Source: an uncultured Hyphomicrobiales bacterium (GTDB taxonomy: Bacteria > Pseudomonadota > Alphaproteobacteria > Rhizobiales > Devosiaceae). From it: 64,000 bases of DNA. Below the pieces are notes generated by a model. It had not been told where the DNA came from and ran no database searches. It worked only from the letters and a program-made list of their open reading frames with translations. Every line of letters begins with the position of its first letter. Position 1 is the stretch's first letter. Shown here in pieces: positions 1-11,599 of this stretch. The stretch spans positions 120,029 through 184,028 of the forward strand of contig CAIKKY010000021.1 in the NCBI GenBank assembly GCA_903828145.1, written 5' to 3'. Made by a program: the position numbers and the translations under genes.

Positions 1-64
1 CTATAGCAACGCCGGAATGCACAGAACAGGGCGGCATTGCCCCCTCAGCATCTGCCCGTAGAAC

Positions 65-90
65 AAAAAAGGGCACCCCGCAGGGTGCCC
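65..90 (-). terminator. Rho-independent terminator of the RTX gene
   Basis: An 8-bp perfect stem (GGGCACCC / GGGTGCCC, positions 71-90) has a 4-nt loop. On the plus strand it is preceded by six A residues at 65-70, which read as a U run after the hairpin on the minus strand. It lies about 30 bp past the stop codon of the leftward RTX gene. Confidence 0.8.
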
Positions 91-118
91 TGAACCAGAC
101 GTTGAGCGGCTGCCGGCT

Positions 119-1687
<1,569 letters not shown>

Positions 1688-1777
1688 TTAATCGCACAAA
1701 GTGGGATGGCTGACTAAGTGTAAATGCTTACGTTTGCAAGCCCTGAGTTTTCCCTACAGATACCATCGCGTGCGGCG

Positions 1778-2413
1778 CTAGAGGTTGCGCAGCATCAGGT
1801 CCGCGCCCACGCTATTGGCCATAACAAACCGGCCATTGGGCAGATCGACCTCGTTAAGTTTTCGGGCGATCTCGGCCTCGGGCAAGCGATAGTGCTCCCA
1901 GCGCGCGCGCAGGCGGGCACGCAGCACGTCCTCGGGCACATCGACCAGCACCTTGAGGTCAAACAGCGGCGCGAGACTGGCCCAGGGGGCGGCCCCGATC
2001 AGCAGATAATTGCCTTCAACGACAATAATGTCGGCGTCGCGCCGAATCGGGTTGGCCCCAGCGCGCGCAATCTCGATATCGCGGTCGAAGACCGGCGCCA
2101 CCACTTCATCTTCGAGTCGCGACCGCAAACGGCCGATGAGCGCCGCCAGCCCGCCCACGTCAAATGTGTCGGGCGCGCCCTTCATGGCGCGTCGGCCGCG
2201 GCGTTCGAGCAGCGTGTCGTCAAAATGATAGCCATCCATCGGCAGTAAGGCCGCACGCCCGGGCGATGCCGCATTGAGCGCGGCGACAAGCTGTTCCGCC
2301 AGCGTCGATTTACCTGAGGCCGGGGCCCCGGCTATGGCGATGATCTGCCGCGTTCCGCGCGGGCTGGCCATGAGCCGCGCCAAAAGCGCCTCGGTCGAAA
2401 TCTGCTGCGTCAT
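1778..2413 (-). CDS. P-loop nucleoside/nucleotide-type kinase family protein (uridine kinase/PRK-like)
   Basis: A 211-residue cytoplasmic kinase. The Walker A motif GAPASGKST is at residues 29-37, followed by a PMDGYHFDD substrate-binding segment and an IIVVEGNYLL strand. This is the arrangement of the uridine kinase/phosphoribulokinase-like fold found in small sugar or nucleoside kinases such as rhizobial FrcK. The ATG at 2413 is chosen because GGGGGAG precedes it; upstream in-frame codons lack a ribosome site. The gene stands alone between the RTX gene and the divergent DUF3429 gene, so context does not identify the substrate. The family call is solid; the substrate (fructose, nucleoside or pantothenate-like) is unknown. 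Confidence 0.75.
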   Translation of the reverse strand: MTQQISTEALLARLMASPRGTRQIIAIAGAPASGKSTLAEQLVAALNAASPGRAALLPMDGYHFDDTLLERRGRRAMKGAPDTFDVGGLAALIGRLRSRLEDEVVAPVFDRDIEIARAGANPIRRDADIIVVEGNYLLIGAAPWASLAPLFDLKVLVDVPEDVLRARLRARWEHYRLPEAEIARKLNEVDLPNGRFVMANSVGADLMLRNL

Positions 2414-2509
2414 GCTCTCCCCCGATGATCGGTACGCCTTAAAACCGCGTATCAGCACCAACGCCCGACGAAAAGCCGCCATTGTCCCTCCCAGCCTCTG
2501 GAACAGGTC

Positions 2510-2923
2510 ATGACATCACCCGCCCTAGCCCGCATCCTGACCCTCGCCGGCGCCCTTCCCTTCTGGTTGGGTGTCGCCGCCCTGCTGGCCGGAGAGACCT
2601 GGGTGGGGCCCGTAGTCGTGATCTACGCCGCCCTCATCGCCAGCTTTGTTGCCGGCATCCATTGGGGCCTGACCTTTGGTCCGGCCGCAGGCCATAGCCG
2701 AACCCTGCTCATCACCAGCAATGGTGTGACCCTCGCGGCCTGGGGGGCCGCTCTGCTGCCGCAGCGACCCGCCTTCGCCCTCCTCGCCCTGCTCTTTGCC
2801 GGACTATACCTCGTCGAGCGTCGTCTCGGCGCCCTCTGGCCAGATTGGTTCGCCCGCCTGCGCCTTCTGGCGACGGCCCTCGTCGTGTCCGCCCTCCTGA
2901 TTCTGGCAATTCTTTCGGTCTGA
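2510..2923 (+). CDS. DUF3429 domain-containing integral membrane protein
   Basis: A 137-residue very hydrophobic protein with about four to five predicted membrane segments and an FVAGIHWGL motif in the second/third helix region, typical of DUF3429 proteins. The length fits the family (about 140-150). A GGAACAGG sequence lies just upstream of the ATG. It is divergent from the P-loop kinase gene. No biochemical function is established for the family, and nothing nearby suggests one. Confidence 0.7.
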   Translation: MTSPALARILTLAGALPFWLGVAALLAGETWVGPVVVIYAALIASFVAGIHWGLTFGPAAGHSRTLLITSNGVTLAAWGAALLPQRPAFALLALLFAGLYLVERRLGALWPDWFARLRLLATALVVSALLILAILSV

Positions 2924-3094
2924 TTGCTCTATTTGTTAGCAGACTGACGCATATTTACTCACGATAGCCGCCTGATTTTACGATAAACACAGTACTTCAG
3001 CGTGTATAGTCTTACGCGTACTACGCCTTATTTACGCTGGAGTGGGTCGGTGCTTTAGTATTCGCAACGGGATCGGATCGTGGAGACCGATGAC
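2924..3094 (+). promoter_or_regulatory. AT-rich promoter region of the FecR-domain gene
   Basis: This stretch is clearly richer in A and T than its surroundings, between the DUF3429 stop and the FecR-domain gene. It has no coding potential and most likely carries the promoter of the downstream gene. No specific operator could be assigned. The ribosome site GGAG lies at about 3082-3085. Confidence 0.4.
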
Positions 3095-3994
3095 ATGCGT
3101 ACTAACGTTGCCGTGGCTTTATCCTTTGTATTGGCGCTGACGGGTGCGCTGCTCACCAGCCCCGCGCGCGCAGATGCGGTTGGCAACGCGCAGGATGTCG
3201 ATCCTGCGGCGCGCGCCATGTACGAACGCACGGATGCGCCCCTGCTGGTGGGGGCCGATATCTTTATCGGCCAACAGATCATCACGACCGATCTGGGTCA
3301 GGTGGAAATCCTGTTCAACGATGGCACCCGGCTCGCCATCGGGCCTCGCTCGCAGATGACTATCGAAGACTACCTGATCCGCAACACCGGTGCGCCGGGC
3401 AAGTTCGCGATAGATGCGCTGAAGGGCACCTTCCGCTTTATCACCGGTAATGCGCCCAAAGACAGCTACGAAATCAAGACCCCGACGGGCACCATTGGCG
3501 TGCGCGGCACGGCGTTTGACTTCTTCGTCGATGAAAACGGCCATGTCATTCTGCTGCTCTATCATGGCGCCGCAACGCTCTGCGCCACCGATGGCGAATG
3601 CACCCTGGTTGAAAACCGCTGCGACCTCGGCACCATGAACGAGGCGGGGTCGAGCCTCCTGGGGCCGACAAGGGGCTTGCCATACGCCGACCTCAACGCC
3701 CTGCGCCTCAGCCTGCCTTTTGCCGTGTCGCAACTGCCGCTCGGACGCAACCTCTGGGTGCAGAAGGCGCGCGAATGCCTGAAAACGGCACGGAATGGCG
3801 GCGCTGGCGGGCCGAGTGTTCTGGACAACCCGGCACCGGCACCGGGGCAGCCCGATCCCGTTATCGTGCCGCCGCCGCCCCCACCGCCGCCGCCCCCGCC
3901 TCCCGGTGATGCTGGCGATGACTGCGCCGGTCATTCCGACCACAATCCCGGCCATTCGCAGAACTGTTCGCCGGGCGGTGAAGGGGATGGCTGA
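3095..3994 (+). CDS. Secreted FecR-domain protein with proline-rich C-terminus
   Basis: A 299-residue protein with a cleavable signal peptide (MRTNVAVALSFVLAL..., ending near SPARADA). A FecR/DUF-type beta domain follows (about residues 60-165) with VEILFNDGTRLAIGP and TPTGTIGVRGTAFDF motifs. The C-terminal tail has an unbroken run of about 12 prolines (encoded near 3870-3903) and a short Gly/Asp/His-rich end with two cysteines. FecR domains of this kind often sit in periplasmic or surface proteins and need not be anti-sigma factors. No fecI-like sigma factor or TonB receptor is adjacent, and there is no N-terminal anti-sigma domain, so a sensor role in iron transport is unlikely. ATG 3095 is preferred over GTG 3080 because GGAG is correctly spaced before it. 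Confidence 0.75.
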   Translation: MRTNVAVALSFVLALTGALLTSPARADAVGNAQDVDPAARAMYERTDAPLLVGADIFIGQQIITTDLGQVEILFNDGTRLAIGPRSQMTIEDYLIRNTGAPGKFAIDALKGTFRFITGNAPKDSYEIKTPTGTIGVRGTAFDFFVDENGHVILLLYHGAATLCATDGECTLVENRCDLGTMNEAGSSLLGPTRGLPYADLNALRLSLPFAVSQLPLGRNLWVQKARECLKTARNGGAGGPSVLDNPAPAPGQPDPVIVPPPPPPPPPPPPGDAGDDCAGHSDHNPGHSQNCSPGGEGDG

Positions 3995-4139
3995 ACAGGC
4001 TCAAACCCTACGTGCTGTACCGCGGGCGGGATGGAACCAATTATTCACCATGTGCCGCTAGGTTCACCCCCAGCGGCAACTGGTTTTGCGTAGCCGCCCT
4101 TCTGGCCCCGCGTTGGGAAAGCCATGGCCGACCAGCGGT

Positions 4140-4835
4140 TTATCCGCCGATCAGCGACCGGTCGCCCTCTTCCATCCGCCACTGATCGAGTTGCGGCACA
4201 ACCAGCGCCGCACCCTCGAAAATCTGATGGCGGGTGTAGAGGCTGGGGCTCACCACGCAGCGCAACCCCGCCCGCCGCGCCGCCACAAGGCCATTGACCG
4301 AATCCTCAACGGCCACAGCCTCGGCCGCGTCGACGCCAAGCTGCGCCAGGGCCTTCACATAGACTTCAGGATCAGGCTTCAGTGCGCTGACATCAGTGCC
4401 CGTCACCACACACTCGAATCGGTCCGCAATCGGGGTTACGAGCCCGCGAAACAGGGCAATGAGGTTTTCACGCCCGGTGGTTGTCGCAATCGCAAGCCGC
4501 CACCCCAGCGCACGCGCCCGGTCGAGGCACTCCAGCACGCCGGGGCGCAGATGAACCCCGCCTGCGCCGATGATCAGGCCATAGTGCCGGTTTTTCGCGG
4601 CATGCAGATCGGCCGCGAGCGTTGCCGCACCATCATAGGCGAGCCCCGTCTCCAGCAAAAACCGCAAAAGCCGCTGCCGCCCGCCTGTCTGCTCCAGCAG
4701 CCCGCGATAGCGCTCCTCGCTCCAGGAATAAGGCAGATCACGCTCGCTGAACGCCCGGTTGAACGCCGCGCGGTGCGCCTCTTCGGTTTCAGCCAGTGTG
4801 CCATCCACATCAAAAATCAGCGCGCGGATCGGCAT
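4140..4835 (-). CDS. cbbY: CbbY, HAD-family xylulose-1,5-bisphosphate phosphatase
   Basis: A 231-residue HAD-IA phosphatase with the nucleophile motif FDVDGT (Asp9, Asp11), a helical cap, the Thr motif IATTTG and the conserved Lys in KPDPEVY, then the acidic motif VEDSVNG. CbbY of red-type RuBisCO operons dephosphorylates xylulose-1,5-bisphosphate, a misfire product that inhibits RuBisCO. It is the last gene of the cbb operon, and its ATG overlaps the stop of the preceding phosphatase gene (TGATG), which implies translational coupling. Length and motifs are normal. The role rests on the family and the operon position. Confidence 0.9.
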   Translation of the reverse strand: MPIRALIFDVDGTLAETEEAHRAAFNRAFSERDLPYSWSEERYRGLLEQTGGRQRLLRFLLETGLAYDGAATLAADLHAAKNRHYGLIIGAGGVHLRPGVLECLDRARALGWRLAIATTTGRENLIALFRGLVTPIADRFECVVTGTDVSALKPDPEVYVKALAQLGVDAAEAVAVEDSVNGLVAARRAGLRCVVSPSLYTRHQIFEGAALVVPQLDQWRMEEGDRSLIGG

Positions 4836-5509
4836 CAGGCCGCAGACGTCCCAACGCCCATAAGGTCGAGCTGCTCCAAGGTGTCGATCACGAGATCAGG
4901 CGCATAGGTTTCGAGCGGCTCGGCGTGATAGCCACCACGGACCGCCACGCTGCGCATGCGCGCGGCGCGCGCCGCGAGAATGTCCGCCCCCGAATCGCCC
5001 ACCATCACCGTGTCGGCCGCACTGCTGCCCAAGGCGGTCGCTGCATAAAGCAGCATGTCGGGCGCGGGCTTTTTGATGAGCCTGCCCGGCCCTCGGTCGC
5101 CCAGCACCAGCGCAAACCGGTCGAGCAGCGCAAAATGCTGGAGGATGCTTCTGGTCGGCCCCTCGGGCTTGTTTGTCACCACCGCGAGCGCCATCCCGGC
5201 CAGCCGGTCGAGCGCCTGCTCCACGCCGGGCATCAGCCGGGTTTTGGCCACAAGGTGACGCGGATAGATGGTCATCATCCGGGCCGTCATCGCCACGAGC
5301 CCGCCCGGCTCAAGGGCGCGGCCGTGCGCAGCAAAAGCGCGCTCCACCAGCTTTTCCACCCCATGGCCCACCATGCGCCGCACCGCGGCCTCATCATGGG
5401 CGGCCAGTCCTTCGCTGCCCATCAGTTCGGCCACGGCCTCGGTGATATCGGGCACGGAATCAATCAACGTGCCGTCGAGATCGAACAGCACGGCACGGGT
5501 CAGGGTCAT
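4835..5509 (-). CDS. cbbZ: Phosphoglycolate phosphatase (CbbZ/Gph)
   Basis: A 224-residue HAD-family phosphatase with [10 protein letters not shown] (Asp10, Asp12), the motif VVTNKP, and the C-terminal VGDSGADI acidic motif. It hydrolyses 2-phosphoglycolate, the product of the RuBisCO oxygenase reaction, to glycolate. It overlaps the epimerase gene upstream by ATGA and cbbY downstream by one base, so the three are probably translated together. Having CbbZ and CbbY in tandem gives the operon both RuBisCO clean-up phosphatases. The assignment follows from motifs plus cbb context. Confidence 0.9.
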   Translation of the reverse strand: MTLTRAVLFDLDGTLIDSVPDITEAVAELMGSEGLAAHDEAAVRRMVGHGVEKLVERAFAAHGRALEPGGLVAMTARMMTIYPRHLVAKTRLMPGVEQALDRLAGMALAVVTNKPEGPTRSILQHFALLDRFALVLGDRGPGRLIKKPAPDMLLYAATALGSSAADTVMVGDSGADILAARAARMRSVAVRGGYHAEPLETYAPDLVIDTLEQLDLMGVGTSAA

Positions 5510-6192
5510 GCAACAAACTCGCGCCGCCGTGCCGCGTCCGCCGCGTCGCGAATGGCCGCGATATTATGGGCATAGTGCCCGGCATCGCCCTTGAACACCG
5601 CCGACCCGGCCACCAGCACATCAGCCCCCGCTGCCGCCACCAGCGGCGCTGTCGTCGGGGTAATCCCACCATCGATTTCAATGCGGATATCGCGGCGGCC
5701 GATCATCTTCTTTACCCGCTGCACCTTGTCGACCATGGCCGGAATAAAGCTCTGCCCCCCGAAACCGGGGTTCACCGTCATGATGAGAATGAGGTCCAGC
5801 CGGTCAAGCACATGCTCGATAACGCTCTCCGGCGTATGCGGATTGAGCGCCACGCCCGCCTGCTTGCCCAGCCCACGGATGGCCTGCAACGAGCGGTCAA
5901 GATGCGGCCCGGCCTCGGCATGCACGGTAATAATGTCGGCTCCAGCCTCCGCAAAGGCCTCAAGATAGGGGTCGGCAGGCGCGATCATCAGATGACAGTC
6001 GAACACCGCCTTGGTGCGGGACCGCAGCGCCTTGATGACGGGCGGACCGAAGGTGATGTTCGGTACGAAATGCCCATCCATCACATCGAGATGAATCCAG
6101 TCCGCACCGGCCGCGAGCACGGCATCCACCTCGTCTCCGAGGCGCGAAAAATCTGCTGCCAGAACCGATGGCGCGATCAGCGTTGCGGTCAT
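5506..6192 (-). CDS. rpe: Ribulose-phosphate 3-epimerase
   Basis: A 228-residue TIM-barrel enzyme that interconverts xylulose 5-phosphate and ribulose 5-phosphate in the regeneration phase of the Calvin cycle; often called cbbE in this setting. Visible family motifs are [10 protein letters not shown] at the N-terminus, [12 protein letters not shown] (His34, Asp36), DCHLMI (His67), [11 protein letters not shown] and the EIDGGI metal-binding segment near residue 175. Full length. Its start overlaps the cbbX stop and its stop overlaps the cbbZ start, both by ATGA. Confidence 0.95.
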   Translation of the reverse strand: MTATLIAPSVLAADFSRLGDEVDAVLAAGADWIHLDVMDGHFVPNITFGPPVIKALRSRTKAVFDCHLMIAPADPYLEAFAEAGADIITVHAEAGPHLDRSLQAIRGLGKQAGVALNPHTPESVIEHVLDRLDLILIMTVNPGFGGQSFIPAMVDKVQRVKKMIGRRDIRIEIDGGITPTTAPLVAAAGADVLVAGSAVFKGDAGHYAHNIAAIRDAADAARRREFVA

Positions 6193-7133
6193 AACCCCTC
6201 CACGATGTTGAGCCCACCAGCAAAGACCCGGCTTGCCCGGATATCTTCTGCCTCGATTGTTGAAAGCGCGTCTACCGAAACCGGGCCCTTGGCCGTGTCG
6301 AACAGCCGGTTCGCCTGCCGCAGCCGGGCCCGGTCGAGGGCGTTCCGGATCGAGCGCGCATTGGCAAAATGCGGCTGGGTGCGGCGCAGCCTGATGTAGT
6401 CCATCAGCACGCTGCGCGCCTCATCGCTCAAATGGTAGCTCTGCTGGTCGAGCATCTTGCCGGCAATAGACAGGAGTTCCTCGTCTTCGTAATCGGGAAA
6501 ATCAATGTGATGCGCAATGCGCGAGCGGAACCCGGGGTTCGAGGCAAAGAACCGGTCCATTCGATCAGCATAGCCCGCGAGGATCACCACCAGGTCGTCG
6601 CGCTGATTTTCCATAACCTGCAACAGGATTTCAATCGCCTCCTGCCCGTAGTCGCGCTCGTTATCGGGCCGATAGAGGTAATACGCCTCATCAATGAACA
6701 GGACGCCACCCATCGCCTTTTTCAGCACCTCCTTGGTCTTGGGCGCCGTATGGCCAATATATTGGCCCACCAGATCGTCGCGCGTGACCGAAACAAGGTG
6801 GCCCTTCCGCACGTAGCCGAGCCGGTAGAGCAGGTCGGCCATGCGCAGGGCGACCGTGGTTTTGCCTGTGCCGGGGTTGCCGGTAAAGCTCATGTGCAGC
6901 GTCGGCGTATCCTGGGTGAGCCCCAGTTTCTGCCGGGCCCTGTCCACAAGAAGCAGCGCCGCCGTCTCGCGGATCCGCTGCTTGACGGGCTTCAGCCCCA
7001 CCAGCTCGCGATCGAGCTGGGCCAGCACCTCTGCAACCCCCGAATCCCGAAAATCGGCGGCAAGATCGACGCTGGTCGGCCGGGGGACAGGGGCCCCCTC
7101 GGCCTTTGCGTCTGTGGCGTGAGGATTGAGCAT
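6189..7133 (-). CDS. cbbX: CbbX, red-type RuBisCO activase (AAA+ ATPase)
   Basis: A 314-residue AAA+ protein with Walker A GNPGTGKT (residues 85-92), the pore-loop motif YIG (125-127), Walker B LFIDEA (145-150), and arginine-finger and sensor regions near 200-260. CbbX hexamers use ATP to pull the C-terminal tail of the red-type RuBisCO large subunit into the pore and release inhibitory sugar phosphates. It is encoded seven bases after cbbS, the standard position. The presence of CbbX together with a form IC-like cbbL is internally consistent. Confidence 0.95.
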   Translation of the reverse strand: MLNPHATDAKAEGAPVPRPTSVDLAADFRDSGVAEVLAQLDRELVGLKPVKQRIRETAALLLVDRARQKLGLTQDTPTLHMSFTGNPGTGKTTVALRMADLLYRLGYVRKGHLVSVTRDDLVGQYIGHTAPKTKEVLKKAMGGVLFIDEAYYLYRPDNERDYGQEAIEILLQVMENQRDDLVVILAGYADRMDRFFASNPGFRSRIAHHIDFPDYEDEELLSIAGKMLDQQSYHLSDEARSVLMDYIRLRRTQPHFANARSIRNALDRARLRQANRLFDTAKGPVSVDALSTIEAEDIRASRVFAGGLNIVEGL

Positions 7134-7140
7134 CCGGGCC

Positions 7141-7530
7141 TCACTTCACCACTGTCATGGTGATGTTCACCGTACGGCCGCGCACTTCGGTCCGCGTGAT
7201 GGCGAAGGTTGGCTCGACCTTCGGGCGGTTGACGATGAAGCTCATCCGCACTGTCTCAAACCCGCGCGTCGAATCGAAGGCGTTGATCCGGATATAGTGA
7301 TCCGGAAACGCCTTGCGGCAGGCCCGGACCTCCAGCATCACACCGGCGGCATCCCGCAGGTCGAACATGGGGTTGCCCCACATGGTCCAGTAGGTATTCC
7401 TGGGGTGCGGGTCATCGGTATATTCGACCCCGATGGCCCAGGAATTGTTGAGGCAATACTCGATCTGCGCCGTGATTTGCTCATCGGTCAGGTCGGGCAG
7501 AAACGAGAAGCAGCCTTGGGTGATACGCAT
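7141..7530 (-). CDS. cbbS: RuBisCO small subunit, red-type
   Basis: A 129-residue small subunit starting [19 protein letters not shown], with the signature YTDDPHPRN and [11 protein letters not shown] and a C-terminal extension (about residues 95-129) that forms the beta-hairpin typical of red-type enzymes. The open frame extends upstream, but homology begins at the ATG at 7530, 17 bp after the cbbL stop. It caps the L8 core of the cytoplasmic L8S8 holoenzyme. Confidence 0.95.
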   Translation of the reverse strand: MRITQGCFSFLPDLTDEQITAQIEYCLNNSWAIGVEYTDDPHPRNTYWTMWGNPMFDLRDAAGVMLEVRACRKAFPDHYIRINAFDSTRGFETVRMSFIVNRPKVEPTFAITRTEVRGRTVNITMTVVK

Positions 7531-7547
7531 GGGTGGGGTCCTTCCCG

Positions 7548-9020
<1,473 letters not shown>

Positions 9021-9033
9021 TCAGGGGAGAAAT

Positions 9034-10113
9034 TCAGGCAGCCGCCTGGGTCGAAAACGTGGGGTCGAGCGCACCCGATGCGTAGCGCTTGGCCATGGCA
9101 TCGAGCGAAATCGGGGTGATCTTCGTGGCATGGCCCGCCGCGCCGAAGCGCTCGAACCGGTCGCGGCAGAGGTCGCGCAGCGCGTCCATCGCCGGGCGCA
9201 TGAACTTGCGCGGGTCAAATTCCTGCGGGTTCTCGGTCGCAATGCGCCGGAACTGCGCCGTCATCGCCATGCGGCAATCCGTGTCGATATTCACCTTGCG
9301 CACGCCCGAGCGGATACCGCGCTCGATCTCCTCCAGCGGCACGCCATAGGTCTGGGGCATCTCGCCCCCATAGCGGTTGATGAGGTCCTGCAGGTCCTGC
9401 GGCACCGACGATGAGCCGTGCATCACGAGATGCGTGTTCGGCAGCCGCTGGTGAATGGCCTCGATCACCGTCATGGCGAGGATGTCGCCATCGGGCCGCC
9501 GCGTGAACTTGTACGCGCCGTGCGACGTGCCGCAGGCAATGGCGAGGGCATCCACCTTGGTACGGGCCACAAAATCAACCGCCTGTGCCGGATCGGTGAG
9601 CAGCTGGTCGTGGCTCAACTGCCCTTCGGCGCCATGACCGTCTTCGGCTTCTCCGGCCCCGGTTTCGAGCGAGCCCAGCACGCCGAGTTCACCTTCCACC
9701 GACGCGCCCACCGCATGGGCCATTTTGGTCACACGGTCGGTAATCGCCACATTGTACTCATAGCTCGCCGGGGTCTTGGCATCCGCTTCGAGCGAACCGT
9801 CCATCATCACCGAGGTGAACCCGTGCCGGATGGCCGAGAGGCAGGTCGCCTCGTTATTCCCGTGGTCCTGATGCATGCAGACCGGGATCTGCGGATAGAG
9901 TTCGACCAGCGCGTCAATGATCTTGGCGAGCATGATGTCGGTGGCATAGGTCCGCGCCCCGCGTGAGGCCTGGATAATCACCGGCGCGTCGCATTGCGCC
10001 GCCGCCTCCATGATCGCGAGCCCCTGCTCCATGTCGTTGATGTTGAACGCGGGCACGCCATAACCGTTGTCAGCGGCATGATCGAGCAATTGCCTGAGCG
10101 TGATGCGGGCCAT
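9034..10113 (-). CDS. cbbA: Class II fructose-1,6-bisphosphate aldolase, Calvin-cycle subtype
   Basis: A 359-residue zinc-dependent aldolase that condenses dihydroxyacetone phosphate with glyceraldehyde 3-phosphate (and erythrose 4-phosphate to sedoheptulose bisphosphate). The first zinc ligands lie in CMHQDHGNN (His81, His84), a second site in GTSHGAYKF, and a third in [10 protein letters not shown]. The NIDTD motif follows. Full length for the family. Its ATG shares one base with the stop of the truncated pgk gene upstream (TGATG). Confidence 0.95.
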   Translation of the reverse strand: MARITLRQLLDHAADNGYGVPAFNINDMEQGLAIMEAAAQCDAPVIIQASRGARTYATDIMLAKIIDALVELYPQIPVCMHQDHGNNEATCLSAIRHGFTSVMMDGSLEADAKTPASYEYNVAITDRVTKMAHAVGASVEGELGVLGSLETGAGEAEDGHGAEGQLSHDQLLTDPAQAVDFVARTKVDALAIACGTSHGAYKFTRRPDGDILAMTVIEAIHQRLPNTHLVMHGSSSVPQDLQDLINRYGGEMPQTYGVPLEEIERGIRSGVRKVNIDTDCRMAMTAQFRRIATENPQEFDPRKFMRPAMDALRDLCRDRFERFGAAGHATKITPISLDAMAKRYASGALDPTFSTQAAA

Positions 10114-10718
10114 CAGGATTCCTCCAGTGTGTCATTGGGATGCGATGGGACGGCGCGCTGCGCCGCCAAGAAAAGTGGACCGGCAAAAGCGGGCATCAGG
10201 CCCGGCAGCGCGTGGATCGAGGCCTGCCGCGACCGGCCGCTCGGCGAGGGCATGTCGTTGACGTAAAAATCGCCATGCACGCTGAGCAACAGGGCAAAGC
10301 TGCGGTCATTGCGCTCTTCCTCCTGGTGGTAGCGCAGGTTTTCAAGCATCGCGACGGTGCCAGCCGGCAGGGTCCGCGTCACCTGTTCGGCCACCGCCCC
10401 CACGCAATCGGGCACAAAGATCACGCGCTGACCGAGTTCAGCCGCCAGCCGCTCGGCCACGGGCCGGAGCGTCAGCGTCGGGTTGGCCACGCCGCCGGGG
10501 CGGCCAAGGTGGCTCATCACCACCACGCTCGCTCCGCGCCGCACCAGATCGGCAACGGTGGGGGCAAAGCGCACGATCCGCATCGGATCGGTAACCCGGC
10601 CGCCCTCCATGGGCACATTGAGATCGGCCCGCACGAGCACCGTGCGACCCCGCACATCCTGGGTGCGGATATCGGGCTGAATTGCGGGGCTCTCCGCCAT
10701 CGCCAGCGCCGCGTTCAT
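10113..10718 (-). CDS. Truncated phosphoglycerate kinase (N-terminal domain only)
   Basis: A 201-residue open frame homologous to about the first half of phosphoglycerate kinase, which is normally near 390-400 residues. It keeps RADLNVP (30-36), SHLGRP (69-74), ENLRYH (126-131) and GDFYVND (149-155), the elements that bind 3-phosphoglycerate. The usual VNDAFxxAHRxHAS segment has decayed into [15 protein letters not shown]. The protein stops at the inter-domain hinge (PAFAGPLF...). The whole C-terminal nucleotide-binding domain is missing and is not found in another frame, because cbbA begins at the stop codon. It therefore cannot work as a kinase. The ATGA overlap with cbbP upstream and TGATG with cbbA downstream may be why the frame survives. 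It is either a decaying remnant of a longer cbb operon or a kept coupling or regulatory peptide. Confidence 0.8.
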   Translation of the reverse strand: MNAALAMAESPAIQPDIRTQDVRGRTVLVRADLNVPMEGGRVTDPMRIVRFAPTVADLVRRGASVVVMSHLGRPGGVANPTLTLRPVAERLAAELGQRVIFVPDCVGAVAEQVTRTLPAGTVAMLENLRYHQEEERNDRSFALLLSVHGDFYVNDMPSPSGRSRQASIHALPGLMPAFAGPLFLAAQRAVPSHPNDTLEES

Positions 10719-11590
10719 GCGTTCCGCCGCTTCCGCTCCACGAGCTGAAGGATCAGCGGCGTGAGAATGAGCTGCATGGCGAGATCGAGCTTGTTGCCGG
10801 GCACCACAATCGAATTGGCCCGCGACATGAAGCTGTCGTTGATCATCGAGAGCAGGTACGGAAAATCAATGCCGCGCGGGTTGGCGAAGCGGATGACCAG
10901 CATCGATTCATCGGGCGTGGGAATCCACCGGGCGATAAACGGGTTCGACGTGTCGACAATCGGCACGCGCTGGAAATTGATGCTGGTGCGGCTGAATTGC
11001 GGGGTAATGTGCCGCACATAATCCGGCATGCGGCGGAGGATCACGTCCATCACCGCTTCGGTTGAATAGCCGCGTGTCGAGCGGTCGCGATGGATCTTCT
11101 GGATCCACTCGAGATTGATGACCGGCACCACGCCGATCTTGAGGTCCGCGTGGTCGGCAAGGTTCACCCGGTCGCTCACCGCGCAGCCGTGCAACCCCTC
11201 GTAAAACAGCAGATCGGTATTGGCCTCAAAGGGCCGCCATGGGCTGAAATGCCCCGGCGACACGCCGTAGAGCTTCGCCTCCTCGTCATCATGCACATAG
11301 GTGCGGGTGCGCCCGGTGCCCTTTTCGCCATACTCGATGAACACGTCCTGCAGGATGTCGAGTTCGTTGGCGTCGGGGTGAAAATGCGTGAAGTTCGGGT
11401 TGCCGCGCGCCTCCTCGTCGGCCACCTTCGTCTTCATGGCCAGCCGGTCGTACTTGTGGAAGGCATCGCCTTCGATGAAGGCGGCATTCACCTTCTCGCG
11501 CCGGAAAATCAGCTCGAAAATCCGCTTCACCGAGGTGGTCCCGGCCCCTGACGAGCCGGTGATCGAAATGATGGGATGGGCGTGGGTCAT
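10715..11590 (-). CDS. prkB: Phosphoribulokinase
   Basis: A 291-residue ATP-dependent kinase that makes ribulose 1,5-bisphosphate from ribulose 5-phosphate (CbbP). The P-loop GSSGAGTTS is at residues 12-20, followed by the substrate-binding segment EGDAFHKYDR, the NFTHFHPDANE region and the DLLFYEGLHG strand. The length fits bacterial octameric PRKs (about 290). It begins 9 bp after the cbbF stop and overlaps the truncated pgk by ATGA. No abnormal residues seen. Confidence 0.96.
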   Translation of the reverse strand: MTHAHPIISITGSSGAGTTSVKRIFELIFRREKVNAAFIEGDAFHKYDRLAMKTKVADEEARGNPNFTHFHPDANELDILQDVFIEYGEKGTGRTRTYVHDDEEAKLYGVSPGHFSPWRPFEANTDLLFYEGLHGCAVSDRVNLADHADLKIGVVPVINLEWIQKIHRDRSTRGYSTEAVMDVILRRMPDYVRHITPQFSRTSINFQRVPIVDTSNPFIARWIPTPDESMLVIRFANPRGIDFPYLLSMINDSFMSRANSIVVPGNKLDLAMQLILTPLILQLVERKRRNA

Positions 11591-11599
11591 CGCGTCCTC

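Noticed and set aside
3840..3905. CCG/CCC-rich stretch as a possible simple-sequence repeat or assembly artefact
   Set aside because: It encodes an in-frame polyproline run in the FecR-domain protein and the frame stays open.
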